Below, piece by piece: positions 57,060-64,000 of a stretch of 64,000 bases of DNA (the first letter of the stretch is position 1; every line of letters starts with the position of its first letter). Location of the stretch: positions 1-64,000 of the forward strand of contig MAAQ01000002.1 of NCBI GenBank assembly GCA_002162685.1. The letters run 5' to 3'. A program made the position numbers and the translations under genes. The notes under the pieces were generated by a model. That model searched no databases, had not been told where the DNA came from, and worked only from the letters and a program-made list of their open reading frames with translations. The stretch is from Flavobacteriales bacterium 33_180_T64. Its GTDB lineage: Bacteria; Bacteroidota; Bacteroidia; Flavobacteriales; Flavobacteriaceae.

Positions 57060-58072
57060 TGCAAATTCAACACAACATATCTTTAAAACCTTTCAATACT
57101 TTTGGTATTGATGTTATAGCAAAACACTTTGTTTCTGTTTCCTCAATTGAGGATTTAAAATCTATTTTTTCGTCTGAAGATTACCCACAAAAATTCATTC
57201 TAGGTGGAGGAAGCAATATGTTGCTAACTAAAGATATTGATGCCCTTGTTATTCATTTAAATCTAAAAGGAAAGCAAATATACTCTAAAACCAAAACCGA
57301 AGTTTTAGTCAAATGTCAAGCTGGTGAAAATTGGCATGAATTTGTACTCTGGACATTAGATAAAGGTTTTGGTGGATTAGAAAACTTATCACTCATTCCT
57401 GGAAATGTTGGCACAAGTCCAATTCAAAATATTGGAGCATATGGTGTAGAATTAAAAGACACATTTTATACTTGTGAGGCATTAAACTTAAAGACTTTAG
57501 AAGTAGAAACATTTACCAATGAAGAATGTAAATTTGATTATCGTAATTCAATTTTCAAACAACACGCCAAAGGAGAATATATAATAGTTAATGTCGATTT
57601 TAAATTAAGTTATAATACGCATGCGCTCCACACAAATTATGGTGCAATCACTACAGAATTGAAAAAAATGGACATTGATCAACCAACTATCCATGACGTT
57701 TCTAAAGCTGTTATTGCAATTCGTGAAAGCAAACTCCCAAACCCAAAAGAAATTGGAAATTCTGGAAGTTTTTTTAAAAACCCAATTATATCCAAAAGGG
57801 CCTTTTTAAAATTACAAGAGAATTTCCCTAATGCGCCTCACTATATTGTTTCTGACACTAAAATTAAAATTCCAGCTGGTTGGCTTATTGAACATGCTGG
57901 TTTTAAAGGAAAAACTTTTGGCAACTTTGGTGTACATAAAAAACAAGCTTTAGTTTTAGTTAATTATGGTGGAGCAAGTGGCACTGATATTTTAAAACTC
58001 TCACAGTTAATTCAAGAAACAATTGTTCGTATTTTTGATATTAAAATAGAAACCGAAGTTAATATTATATAA
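57059..58072 (+). CDS. murB: UDP-N-acetylenolpyruvoylglucosamine reductase MurB
   Basis: The 337-residue protein starts at a GTG that shares its G with the upstream stop. It has the FAD-binding domain (FILGGGSNMLLT, LSLIPGNVGTSPIQNIGAYG) and the catalytic serine loop NSGSFFKNP. The terminal ETEVNII carries the conserved glutamate. The length and the YG-loop insertion fit type I MurB as in E. coli. It makes UDP-MurNAc for peptidoglycan synthesis, using NADPH. Confidence 0.95.
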   Translation: MQIQHNISLKPFNTFGIDVIAKHFVSVSSIEDLKSIFSSEDYPQKFILGGGSNMLLTKDIDALVIHLNLKGKQIYSKTKTEVLVKCQAGENWHEFVLWTLDKGFGGLENLSLIPGNVGTSPIQNIGAYGVELKDTFYTCEALNLKTLEVETFTNEECKFDYRNSIFKQHAKGEYIIVNVDFKLSYNTHALHTNYGAITTELKKMDIDQPTIHDVSKAVIAIRESKLPNPKEIGNSGSFFKNPIISKRAFLKLQENFPNAPHYIVSDTKIKIPAGWLIEHAGFKGKTFGNFGVHKKQALVLVNYGGASGTDILKLSQLIQETIVRIFDIKIETEVNII

Positions 58073-58096
58073 ACACGAAGTCTCAAATTAATGTTG

Positions 58097-58112
58097 TTAT
58101 TAGTACTAATAA
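58097..58112. repeat. 16-base palindrome after murB
   Basis: TTATTAGTACTAATAA is a perfect palindrome 25 bases after the murB stop. It has no T run after it and its role is unclear. The remaining sequence up to the sigma-factor start (58280) shows no recognisable element. Confidence 0.4.
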
Positions 58113-58279
58113 TAAGTTTAAAAACGCATCAATCAACTTTCTTTAAATAAAAAATATTCCGCAGAAACTATATGATAATGGATTAAACTCCATTGTTGAG
58201 ATTATTTTACTATCTTAATCATATATATAATTATGATTAAATTTAAGACATTACAAAACGCATTTAACACACTCTTAAT

Positions 58280-58810
58280 TTGAGCACATCTCTTGAAAAA
58301 CAGATAGTAAAATTGTTAGCATCAGGCGACAAGAAGGCTCTTAATCTTCTTTATGAAAATTATGCAGACAGTCTCTATGGTATCATCTTAAAAATTACGA
58401 TTAACGAAGAGTTGGCTCAAGATGCACTTCAAGAAACTTTTGTGAAAGTTTGGAAAAACGCAAAAAAATACGATTCTAAAAAGGCAAAATTATTTACCTG
58501 GCTATATCGAATTGCAAAAAACACAGCCATTGATAAACTGAGAAGTTTTAATAATCGATTTGAAAAAGAAGTCCAAATTGATAAATCTAACGTATATATC
58601 TTACCAACAGCGACTTTAAACCAAGATGTTTTAGATTTAAAAGAGCATGTTGCGCGATTAGACGAAAAGTACCAAATAGTCTTGAGGGCTTTATTTTTTG
58701 AAGGAATGACTCAACAAGAAGCGAGTGATGAATTAGACATTCCGCTAGGTACGATTAAGTCTAGGTTAAAAATTGGATTACGAGAACTAAAAAAGATCTA
58801 CAATCCATAA
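58280..58810 (+). CDS. ECF-type sigma-70 family RNA polymerase sigma factor
   Basis: The 176-residue protein (TTG start) has region 2 (YENYADSLYGIILKITINEE, DALQETFVKVWKNAKKYD, KLFTWLYRIAKNTAIDKLR) and region 4 (RALFFEGMTQQEASDELDIP, GTIKSRLKIGLRELKKIY), the ECF layout. The next gene, 12 bases on, encodes its probable anti-sigma factor with a transmembrane helix, so it likely responds to an envelope signal. The target promoters are unknown; self-regulation is typical but no matching site was recognised. Confidence 0.92.
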   Translation: MSTSLEKQIVKLLASGDKKALNLLYENYADSLYGIILKITINEELAQDALQETFVKVWKNAKKYDSKKAKLFTWLYRIAKNTAIDKLRSFNNRFEKEVQIDKSNVYILPTATLNQDVLDLKEHVARLDEKYQIVLRALFFEGMTQQEASDELDIPLGTIKSRLKIGLRELKKIYNP

Positions 58811-58822
58811 ATAAATTTAAAA

Positions 58823-59623
58823 ATGGAAAAAAAATTACATACTTTTTTTCAATCTGGATTACTTGACAAGTATATACTAGATGAAACATCTGCTTCAGAA
58901 AGCCTGAAAGTGGAACATTACATTGAGACCTATCCAGAAGTGGAAAGCGAATATCATAGATTACAAGATAATCTTGAGATTATTGCCAAAGCCAATGCAG
59001 TAGAAGCACCAAAATTTGTTTTAGATAACACCTTAAATGAAATAGAAAATGATGCGATTCCTGTAGTTAAAATGGAAACCATTAGACGTAGAACAACAAC
59101 TTGGTACAGTATTGCTGCAAGTATTGTAGCACTAATTTTTGCTGGAGCAACTTTTATGATGCACCAACAAAACCAAGGATTACTTAAAGAAAATCAAATT
59201 GTAGTAGATGAGATTTTTGACTTAAGAAGTGACATTGAAGATAATAATAAAAAACTTGACGATGTTATGCGTCAATTCATGAAACTCAATAATCCTGAAA
59301 CCGAAAAATATGTTTTTAGAGGAAACGAACGTGCTAAAGATTTAAAAACAGTAGCATACATAAATGCGATTGAGAAAACATCTATGATCGATGTTATCTC
59401 TTTACCTCAATTATCAGAAAATGAAAACCTTCAAATTTGGGCTCAAATGGAAGATCATTTTGTAAGTCTTGGAATAATAGACCCTTCTGAAAAAAAAATG
59501 CAATCTATTCCATACATGGAAAATGCTCTTGGTCTTAGTATAACAATTGAACCTAAAGGAAGCAAAAACAAAAGTTCAGATAATGCAGTAGCAGAAATAG
59601 AATTAAAACGCAAAAACAATTAA
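58823..59623 (+). CDS. Anti-sigma factor, RskA/K-like
   Basis: The 266-residue protein has an N-terminal zinc-less anti-sigma domain (about 1-75, with YILDETSASESLKVEHYI). A transmembrane helix follows (about 93-111, SIAASIVALIFAGATFMM), then a coiled coil (about 113-150) and an extracytoplasmic RskA C-terminal-like domain (about 165-266: VAYINAIEKTSMIDVISLPQ, LQIWAQMEDHFVSLGII). It presumably holds the upstream sigma factor at the membrane. A terminator follows at 59641. Confidence 0.88.
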   Translation: MEKKLHTFFQSGLLDKYILDETSASESLKVEHYIETYPEVESEYHRLQDNLEIIAKANAVEAPKFVLDNTLNEIENDAIPVVKMETIRRRTTTWYSIAASIVALIFAGATFMMHQQNQGLLKENQIVVDEIFDLRSDIEDNNKKLDDVMRQFMKLNNPETEKYVFRGNERAKDLKTVAYINAIEKTSMIDVISLPQLSENENLQIWAQMEDHFVSLGIIDPSEKKMQSIPYMENALGLSITIEPKGSKNKSSDNAVAEIELKRKNN

Positions 59624-59640
59624 AACGTTTTTTTATACTA

Positions 59641-59680
59641 AAAAAGCCAATTTTGAATCATCAAAATTGGCTTTTTTTTT
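59641..59680. terminator. Bidirectional terminator, anti-sigma gene and aqpZ
   Basis: A perfect 16-bp stem, AAAAAGCCAATTTTGA / TCAAAATTGGCTTTTT, with loop ATCA, is followed by further T to 59680. It sits between convergent genes. Confidence 0.93.
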
Positions 59681-59698
59681 CACGAATAAATTTTCTAA

Positions 59699-60385
59699 TT
59701 ATTCTTTATCTAAAAAGGTTTTATGAATAAAACCAGCAACAATAGCACCAGCTATTGGAGCTAACCAAAATAACCATAATTGTGCTGTAAACTCACCTCC
59801 AGCAAAAATTGCCTGACTTGTAGAACGCGCAGGATTTACGGAAGTATTAGAAATTGGAATACTAATTAAATGTATTAATGTTAATCCAAGACCTATTGCA
59901 ATTGGAGCAAATCCTTTAGGAGCTCTTACATTTGTACTTCCTAAAATAATAAGTAAAAAGAACATTGTCAATAAAAACTCAGCTACTAAAACAGACATCA
60001 TACTATATCCTCCAGGAGAGTTTTCACCATATCCATTAGAAGCGAAACCACCAATATCTACAAAATCAGACTTCCCCGAAATAATAACAAATAGGAAACC
60101 GGCAGCTACAATAGCACCTACAAGTTGAGCTATAATATAACCTATTAGCTCTTTTGCAGGAAACTTTCCTGCTGACCATAACCCTAAAGAAACTGCAGGA
60201 TTAAAATGTCCGCCTGAAATATGACCCACAGCATAAGCCATAGTTAAAACTGTTAATCCAAAGGCTAATGCAACACCTGCAAAACCTATTCCTAATTCTG
60301 GAAAAGCAGCAGCAAAAACTGCACTACCACAACCTCCAAAAACAAGCCAAAATGTTCCGAAAAACTCAGCTATTAATTTTTTCAT
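59699..60385 (-). CDS. aqpZ: Aquaporin Z-type water channel
   Basis: The 228-residue MIP-family protein has six helices and both NPA boxes, N62-P-A in [11 protein letters not shown] and N184-P-A-R187 in [12 protein letters not shown]. The selectivity filter fits a water channel: F42, H172 and R187. An insertion between helices 3 and 4 (about 105-128) is longer than in E. coli AqpZ. It is transcribed alone. Confidence 0.94.
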   Translation of the reverse strand: MKKLIAEFFGTFWLVFGGCGSAVFAAAFPELGIGFAGVALAFGLTVLTMAYAVGHISGGHFNPAVSLGLWSAGKFPAKELIGYIIAQLVGAIVAAGFLFVIISGKSDFVDIGGFASNGYGENSPGGYSMMSVLVAEFLLTMFFLLIILGSTNVRAPKGFAPIAIGLGLTLIHLISIPISNTSVNPARSTSQAIFAGGEFTAQLWLFWLAPIAGAIVAGFIHKTFLDKE

Positions 60386-60519
60386 AATAATTAATATTAG
60401 TTAGTAAAAAAATTTAATTTATTAATTTTAAGACACTTAAACAAATCACAAAGTCACATTCAATTGAAAGAATCATTTAATACAGCTTATAATTATGGCA
60501 AAAACATTCTAAAAACCTT

Positions 60520-60527
60520 TATCTTTG
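60520..60527 (+). promoter_or_regulatory. -7 promoter element of the NqrM-like gene
   Basis: TATCTTTG matches TAnnTTTG, 17 bases before the ATG at 60544. No clear -33 TTG. Confidence 0.55.
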
Positions 60528-60543
60528 CATAAAATAAATTTCA

Positions 60544-60747
60544 ATGAAACTCTTACTTATTACTATACTCCTTTTAGGTTTAGGAGTTGCTGGGATTGCA
60601 ATAAAAATATGGGCAAAAAAAGACGGCAAATTTGCAGGTACTTGCGCGAGTCAAAATCCAATGCTTAATAAAGATGGTGATGCTTGTGGTTTCTGTGGAA
60701 AAACTCCTGACCAATTCGAAAATTGCAACGAACCTCAACACTCATAA
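60544..60747 (+). CDS. Small membrane-anchored cysteine-rich protein (NqrM-like)
   Basis: The 67-residue protein has one N-terminal membrane helix (about 3-23) and a cysteine cluster C34, C48-x-x-C51 and C61 (AGTCASQNPM, DACGFCGKTP). The arrangement, a helix followed by GTC and CxxCG, resembles NqrM, the small maturation factor of Na+-NQR, but the spacing differs and no nqr genes are in the window. It is probably co-transcribed with the glycosyltransferase gene, which starts 4 bases after its stop. Confidence 0.65.
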   Translation: MKLLLITILLLGLGVAGIAIKIWAKKDGKFAGTCASQNPMLNKDGDACGFCGKTPDQFENCNEPQHS

Positions 60748-60750
60748 CCG

Positions 60751-61866
60751 TTGATACTACTTCTTGAAGTTCTCTTCTTTTCGTTTATTGTAATAGTAGG
60801 AATTCAAATTATTTTTTACGGTATTATCTTTGGAAGTTTTTCTACTTTAAAACCAAAACCAAGTGTTCAAAAAAACATTGGTGTCTCAGTCATTATCTGT
60901 GCAAAAAACGAAGCCGATAATTTAAAGAAAAACTTACCTCTATTTGTTAATCAAGATTATAAAACTTTTGAATTAGTTTTAATCAATGACAATTCTTCAG
61001 ATGAAACTCTGGAGGTTATGGAAATCTTTAAAAAGAAATACGACTCAATTAAAATCGTTGATGTAAAACCAATCGAAAAATTTTGGGGCAATAAAAAATA
61101 TGCACTTACACTTGGTATAAAAGCTTCTACTCATGATTTCTTATTGTTTACTGATGCCGACTGTAAGCCGCTATCAAATCAATGGATTTCAAACATGAGC
61201 GCTCAATTTAGCAATGAAAAATCTATTGTTATAGGTTATGGAGCCTATAAAAAAATAAAAAAATCACTACTAAATCTTCTCATCAGATTTGAAACTTTCA
61301 TGACTGCTGTACAATATTTTTCTTATGCAAAAATAGGAAATCCTTACATGGCCGTTGGAAGGAATTTAGCTTATAAAAAAGAGCTTTTTTTTGAGGCTAA
61401 TGGTTTTATGAATCATATGAATGTTAGATCGGGTGACGATGATCTTTTTATAAATCAAGTTGCTACAAAACATAACACATCATTATCTATTTCTAAAGAA
61501 AGTTTCACTGAATCATTACCAAAAACAACTTTTAAATCTTGGGTTCTTCAAAAACAAAGGCATATAAGTACAGCAAAACATTATAAAGCAAAACATAAAA
61601 TATTACTAGCTTTATTTTACATCTCACAAATTTTATTTTGGGTTTTAGCTCTCACCTTATTAGTTTTTCTGTTTCAATGGGAAATAGTTACCATACTTAT
61701 TGCTATTAGATTTATTGTTCAGTATCTAAATTTGTATTTGATATCCAAAAAACTCAACGAAACTGAGTTATTATTTTTTCTTCCGTTTTTAGAAATTATT
61801 TTAATTATCTTTCAATTCTTTATATTTATGAAAAATCTCTCATCAAAACCTCAACATTGGAAGTAA
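60751..61866 (+). CDS. Family 2 glycosyltransferase, membrane-bound
   Basis: The 371-residue protein (TTG start) has an N-terminal membrane helix (about 3-28), a GT-A domain with SVIICAKNEADNLKKNLPLF, the DxD-type motif in LLFTDADCKP, GDDDLF and QKQRH (the Q/RxxRW-like site), and three C-terminal helices (about 290-365). This is the processive or lipid-linked GT2 layout. Donor and acceptor are unknown. Its end overlaps the next gene by 10 bases. Confidence 0.87.
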   Translation: MILLLEVLFFSFIVIVGIQIIFYGIIFGSFSTLKPKPSVQKNIGVSVIICAKNEADNLKKNLPLFVNQDYKTFELVLINDNSSDETLEVMEIFKKKYDSIKIVDVKPIEKFWGNKKYALTLGIKASTHDFLLFTDADCKPLSNQWISNMSAQFSNEKSIVIGYGAYKKIKKSLLNLLIRFETFMTAVQYFSYAKIGNPYMAVGRNLAYKKELFFEANGFMNHMNVRSGDDDLFINQVATKHNTSLSISKESFTESLPKTTFKSWVLQKQRHISTAKHYKAKHKILLALFYISQILFWVLALTLLVFLFQWEIVTILIAIRFIVQYLNLYLISKKLNETELLFFLPFLEIILIIFQFFIFMKNLSSKPQHWK

Positions 61867-62399
61867 CAGACGCGATAGAAAAAGCAAAAAACAATGACCA
61901 AATCGCTTTTAACTTTCTTTTAGATAAGTTTTGGAATACCGTTTTTGGATTTCAATTAAAGCGTACCGAAAACGAAAACGATGCAGAAGATATTACTATT
62001 CAAACGTTCTCAAAAGCTTTTGATAAAATTCATACTTACAATGACAAATATGAATTTAAAACTTGGTTAATTACTATTTCAAAAAATATTCATATTGATC
62101 TTATAAGAAAACAAAAATCTACAATTACCAGTAGTAGCAAAGAAGATGATGAATATTATACTTTAATTGACGAATCCCCTTCTCCAGAAGATAAACTTAT
62201 TACTGAACAAAACTTAGCCAAATTACTTCGAGACATTAAAAAGTTAAAACCACATTATCAAAAGGTCATTAATTTGAGATACTTTCAAGAGTTAAGCTAT
62301 AAAGAAATATCGAAGTCTTTAGACGAGCCAATAAATAATGTTAAGGTAAAACTCTTAAGAGCTAAAAAACTTCTTGCAGAGATTATTAAAAAACAGTAG
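61857..62399 (+). CDS. Sigma-70 family RNA polymerase sigma factor (ECF)
   Basis: The 180-residue protein (TTG start) has region 2 (DAEDITIQTFSKAFDKIHTY, KTWLITISKNIHIDLIRKQK) and region 4 (VINLRYFQELSYKEISKSLD, NVKVKLLRAKKLL). Unlike the pair at 58280, no anti-sigma gene follows. It overlaps the glycosyltransferase gene by 10 bases and the Nramp gene by one base, so it is embedded in an operon. Confidence 0.9.
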   Translation: MEVTDAIEKAKNNDQIAFNFLLDKFWNTVFGFQLKRTENENDAEDITIQTFSKAFDKIHTYNDKYEFKTWLITISKNIHIDLIRKQKSTITSSSKEDDEYYTLIDESPSPEDKLITEQNLAKLLRDIKKLKPHYQKVINLRYFQELSYKEISKSLDEPINNVKVKLLRAKKLLAEIIKKQ

Positions 62400-63609
62400 T
62401 GACTTTTAGTCTAAAAAAAATAGGTCCAGGTTTATTGTTTGCAGGAGCAGCAATAGGTGTTTTACACCTTGTACAATCTACCAAAGCTGGCGCAGAGTTT
62501 GGGTTTGGATTAATTTGGGCTTTATTGCTCGTTAACATTTTTAAATATCCTTTTTTTCAGTTTGGGCCTCGCTATGCAATGGCAACTGGAGAAACACTTT
62601 TAGATGGTTATAAAAAATTAGGCAAAGATGTTTTAGTCGTTTATTTTATTTTGACTTTTGCAACGATGTTTACGATACAAACTGTAGTCACTATTGTTAC
62701 AGCCGGACTCGCTTCATCTCTTTTTGGAGATTTTATTTCTACAGAAACCTGGACCGTTGTTATTTTATTAATCTGTTTCATCATTTTAATCATTGGTAAA
62801 TACAATTTCTTAGACAAACTCATGAAGTTTATCATTATCGTATTATCTATAAGTACTATTGCAACTTTAGTTTTTGCATTTCAGAATTCTACCAAACAAC
62901 CTTCTCTAAATCAAGTATTTCCTCATATAAATAAATTCGGTTTCTTAATTGCATTTATGGGCTGGATGCCTGCGCCTTTAGATATTTCAATTTGGCATTC
63001 ACTTTGGGCTTTAGAAAAAAAAAAACAGACAAAGAATTTAATGTAAAATCTTCATTAGTTGATTTTAATGTAGGCTATATTGCCACGATTATATTAGGTC
63101 TTGGTTTTCTGGCTTTAGGAGCTTTAGTTATGTTTCAAAGCGGAGCGGTTTTTAGTGGAAAAGCAGATGTCTTTTCAAATCAACTAATTTCTATATATAC
63201 CAAAAATCTAGGTAGTTGGTCTTATATTATTATAGGTATTGCAGCATTTACAACTATGTTTAGTACTACACTTACAACATTAGATGCATCTCCAAGAGCT
63301 ATGGCAAAAACAACACAACTTCTTTTTGGAAATATTCTAAAACGCGCTTACTTACTTTGGATTTTTGTACTAATTTCTGGCACAATTTTAATTTTCTTTT
63401 TCTTAAAATCTGAAATGGAATTGCTTATAGAAATCGCAACAATTTTAGCTTTTTTAACAGCTCCCTTTTATGCCATTATAAATTACAAATTAATAAGTAG
63501 TCGACATACTCCTAAAGAATGGCAACCAAGTACAAAACTTCATATTTTAAGCTGGTTAGGAATCCTTTTTCTAATAGGTTTTAGCGGCTGGTATCTAACT
63601 ACATTATAA
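62399..63609 (+). pseudogene. Nramp-family divalent metal transporter, frameshifted at a poly-A tract
   Basis: The first frame (GTG start, 62399-63046) encodes GPGLLFAGAAIGVLHLVQST and about six helices, then runs into a stop shortly after an A11 run at 63015-63025. The second frame continues with KTDKEFNVKSSLVDFNVGYI and the remaining helices to 63609. Together they would make one protein of about 403 residues, so one A has been lost or two gained relative to an intact gene. The helix-1 DPGN-like motif of true Nramp metal sites is not evident (GPGLLFAGAAIG), and homologues in Bacteroidota are annotated as Nramp transporters of uncertain substrate. It may be a sequencing error, a phase-variable gene, a true pseudogene, or a gene rescued by polymerase slippage. 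Confidence 0.8.
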
Positions 63610-63632
63610 CACATAATTAACAATTTACTTTG

Positions 63633-63640
63633 TATCTTTG
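63633..63640 (+). promoter_or_regulatory. -7 promoter element of lipA
   Basis: TATCTTTG matches TAnnTTTG; the start would be near 63646, about 15 bases before the ATG. No -33 TTG at proper spacing. Confidence 0.55.
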
Positions 63641-63660
63641 CTGACTATAATCTCATATTG

Positions 63661-64000
63661 ATGAATACAAAAACCGCATCAAAACCAGTAGTTGTCCGTC
63701 AACCAAAACCAAAATGGCTTCGTGTAAAACTTCCAACAGGAAAAAAATACACAGAGTTAAGAGGACTTGTAGATAAGTATAAACTTAATACAATTTGTAC
63801 TTCTGGGAGTTGCCCTAATATGGGTGAATGTTGGGGAGAAGGAACTGCTACTTTCATGATTTTAGGAAACGTTTGTACACGTTCTTGCGGATTTTGTGGA
63901 GTTAAAACTGGTAGACCAGAAACTGTTGACTGGGATGAGCCAGAAAAAGTAGCTCGCTCTATTAAAATAATGAGTATAAAACATGCTGTCTTAACAAGTG
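63661..64000 (+). CDS. lipA: Lipoyl synthase, partial (C-terminus outside window)
   Basis: The first 113 codons are present; the frame runs off the right edge. The N-terminal auxiliary-cluster motif [12 protein letters not shown] (C-x4-C-x5-C) and the radical-SAM motif CTRSCGFC (C-x3-C-x2-C) identify LipA, with [11 protein letters not shown] between them. It inserts sulfur into octanoyl groups on E2 and H proteins. A -7 element precedes it. Confidence 0.96.
   Translation, partial: MNTKTASKPVVVRQPKPKWLRVKLPTGKKYTELRGLVDKYKLNTICTSGSCPNMGECWGEGTATFMILGNVCTRSCGFCGVKTGRPETVDWDEPEKVARSIKIMSIKHAVLTS

Overview
The window is AT-rich, densely coded DNA from a marine-type member of the Flavobacteriaceae (Bacteroidota). 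The evidence is the complete gldK-gldL-gldM-gldN cluster (gliding and type IX secretion), a surface protein with a T9SS type A sorting domain, an exosortase of the XrtF type, a HYC_CC_PP protein, many promoters with the Bacteroidota -7 element TAnnTTTG, and weak ribosome binding sites. No genus is assigned; that would need 16S or whole-genome comparison.

Layout. 1-6106 (minus): two tandem secreted RHS/YD-repeat proteins, the second running off the left edge. 6299-13155 (plus): a response regulator followed by a compact type II secretion/type IV pilus-like operon (pseudopilin, prepilin peptidase, GspE-type ATPase, secretin, GspL-like and GspM-like proteins) with no GspF/PilC platform gene. 13156-15720: a scarred region with decayed tRNA 3' ends, several terminators, a BspA-like (DUF285) repeat protein with a T9SS tail, and a fragment of a serine recombinase that reads into an intact initiator tRNA-fMet gene; this looks like an old integration site. 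15877-30543 (mostly minus): a leucine-rich repeat protein, an ABC-F ATPase, a DUF983 protein, an FAD oxidoreductase, gldKLMN, an arginase-fold protein that has lost metal ligands, topA, and two envelope proteins. 30686-37521 (plus): miaB, a sigma-54 activator, lptE, a conserved unknown gene, secG, then groES-groEL behind a sigma-54-type promoter. 37634-41754 (minus): a metal-linked cassette (HYC_CC_PP protein, TonB-dependent receptor, HMA-domain protein) and xrtF with its partner. 41832-51085: free methionine sulfoxide reductase, a MacB-type permease, purH, and the rod-shape operon mreB-mreC-mreD-mrdA-rodA. 51134-64000: valS, a DUF1573 protein, an aspartyl protease with PDZ domain, an aminotransferase, murB, a sigma/anti-sigma pair, aqpZ, a small NqrM-like protein, a glycosyltransferase, a second sigma factor, an Nramp transporter broken by a frameshift at an A11 run, and the start of lipA.

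How it fits together. Much of the window is conserved envelope biology: peptidoglycan synthesis and cell shape (mre/rod, murB), LPS assembly (lptE), Sec export (secG) and T9SS export (gldKLMN). The accessory interest is at the left: a reduced pilus-like secretion operon divergent from giant RHS proteins, next to a decayed tRNA-targeted island. A second theme is regulation. The miaB-sigma-54-activator operon and groESL share a 13-bp motif, TGA(A/C)ACTTTGTCA, and groESL has a -24/-12 promoter with a palindrome over the predicted start, which suggests that the linked activator may control chaperonin expression.
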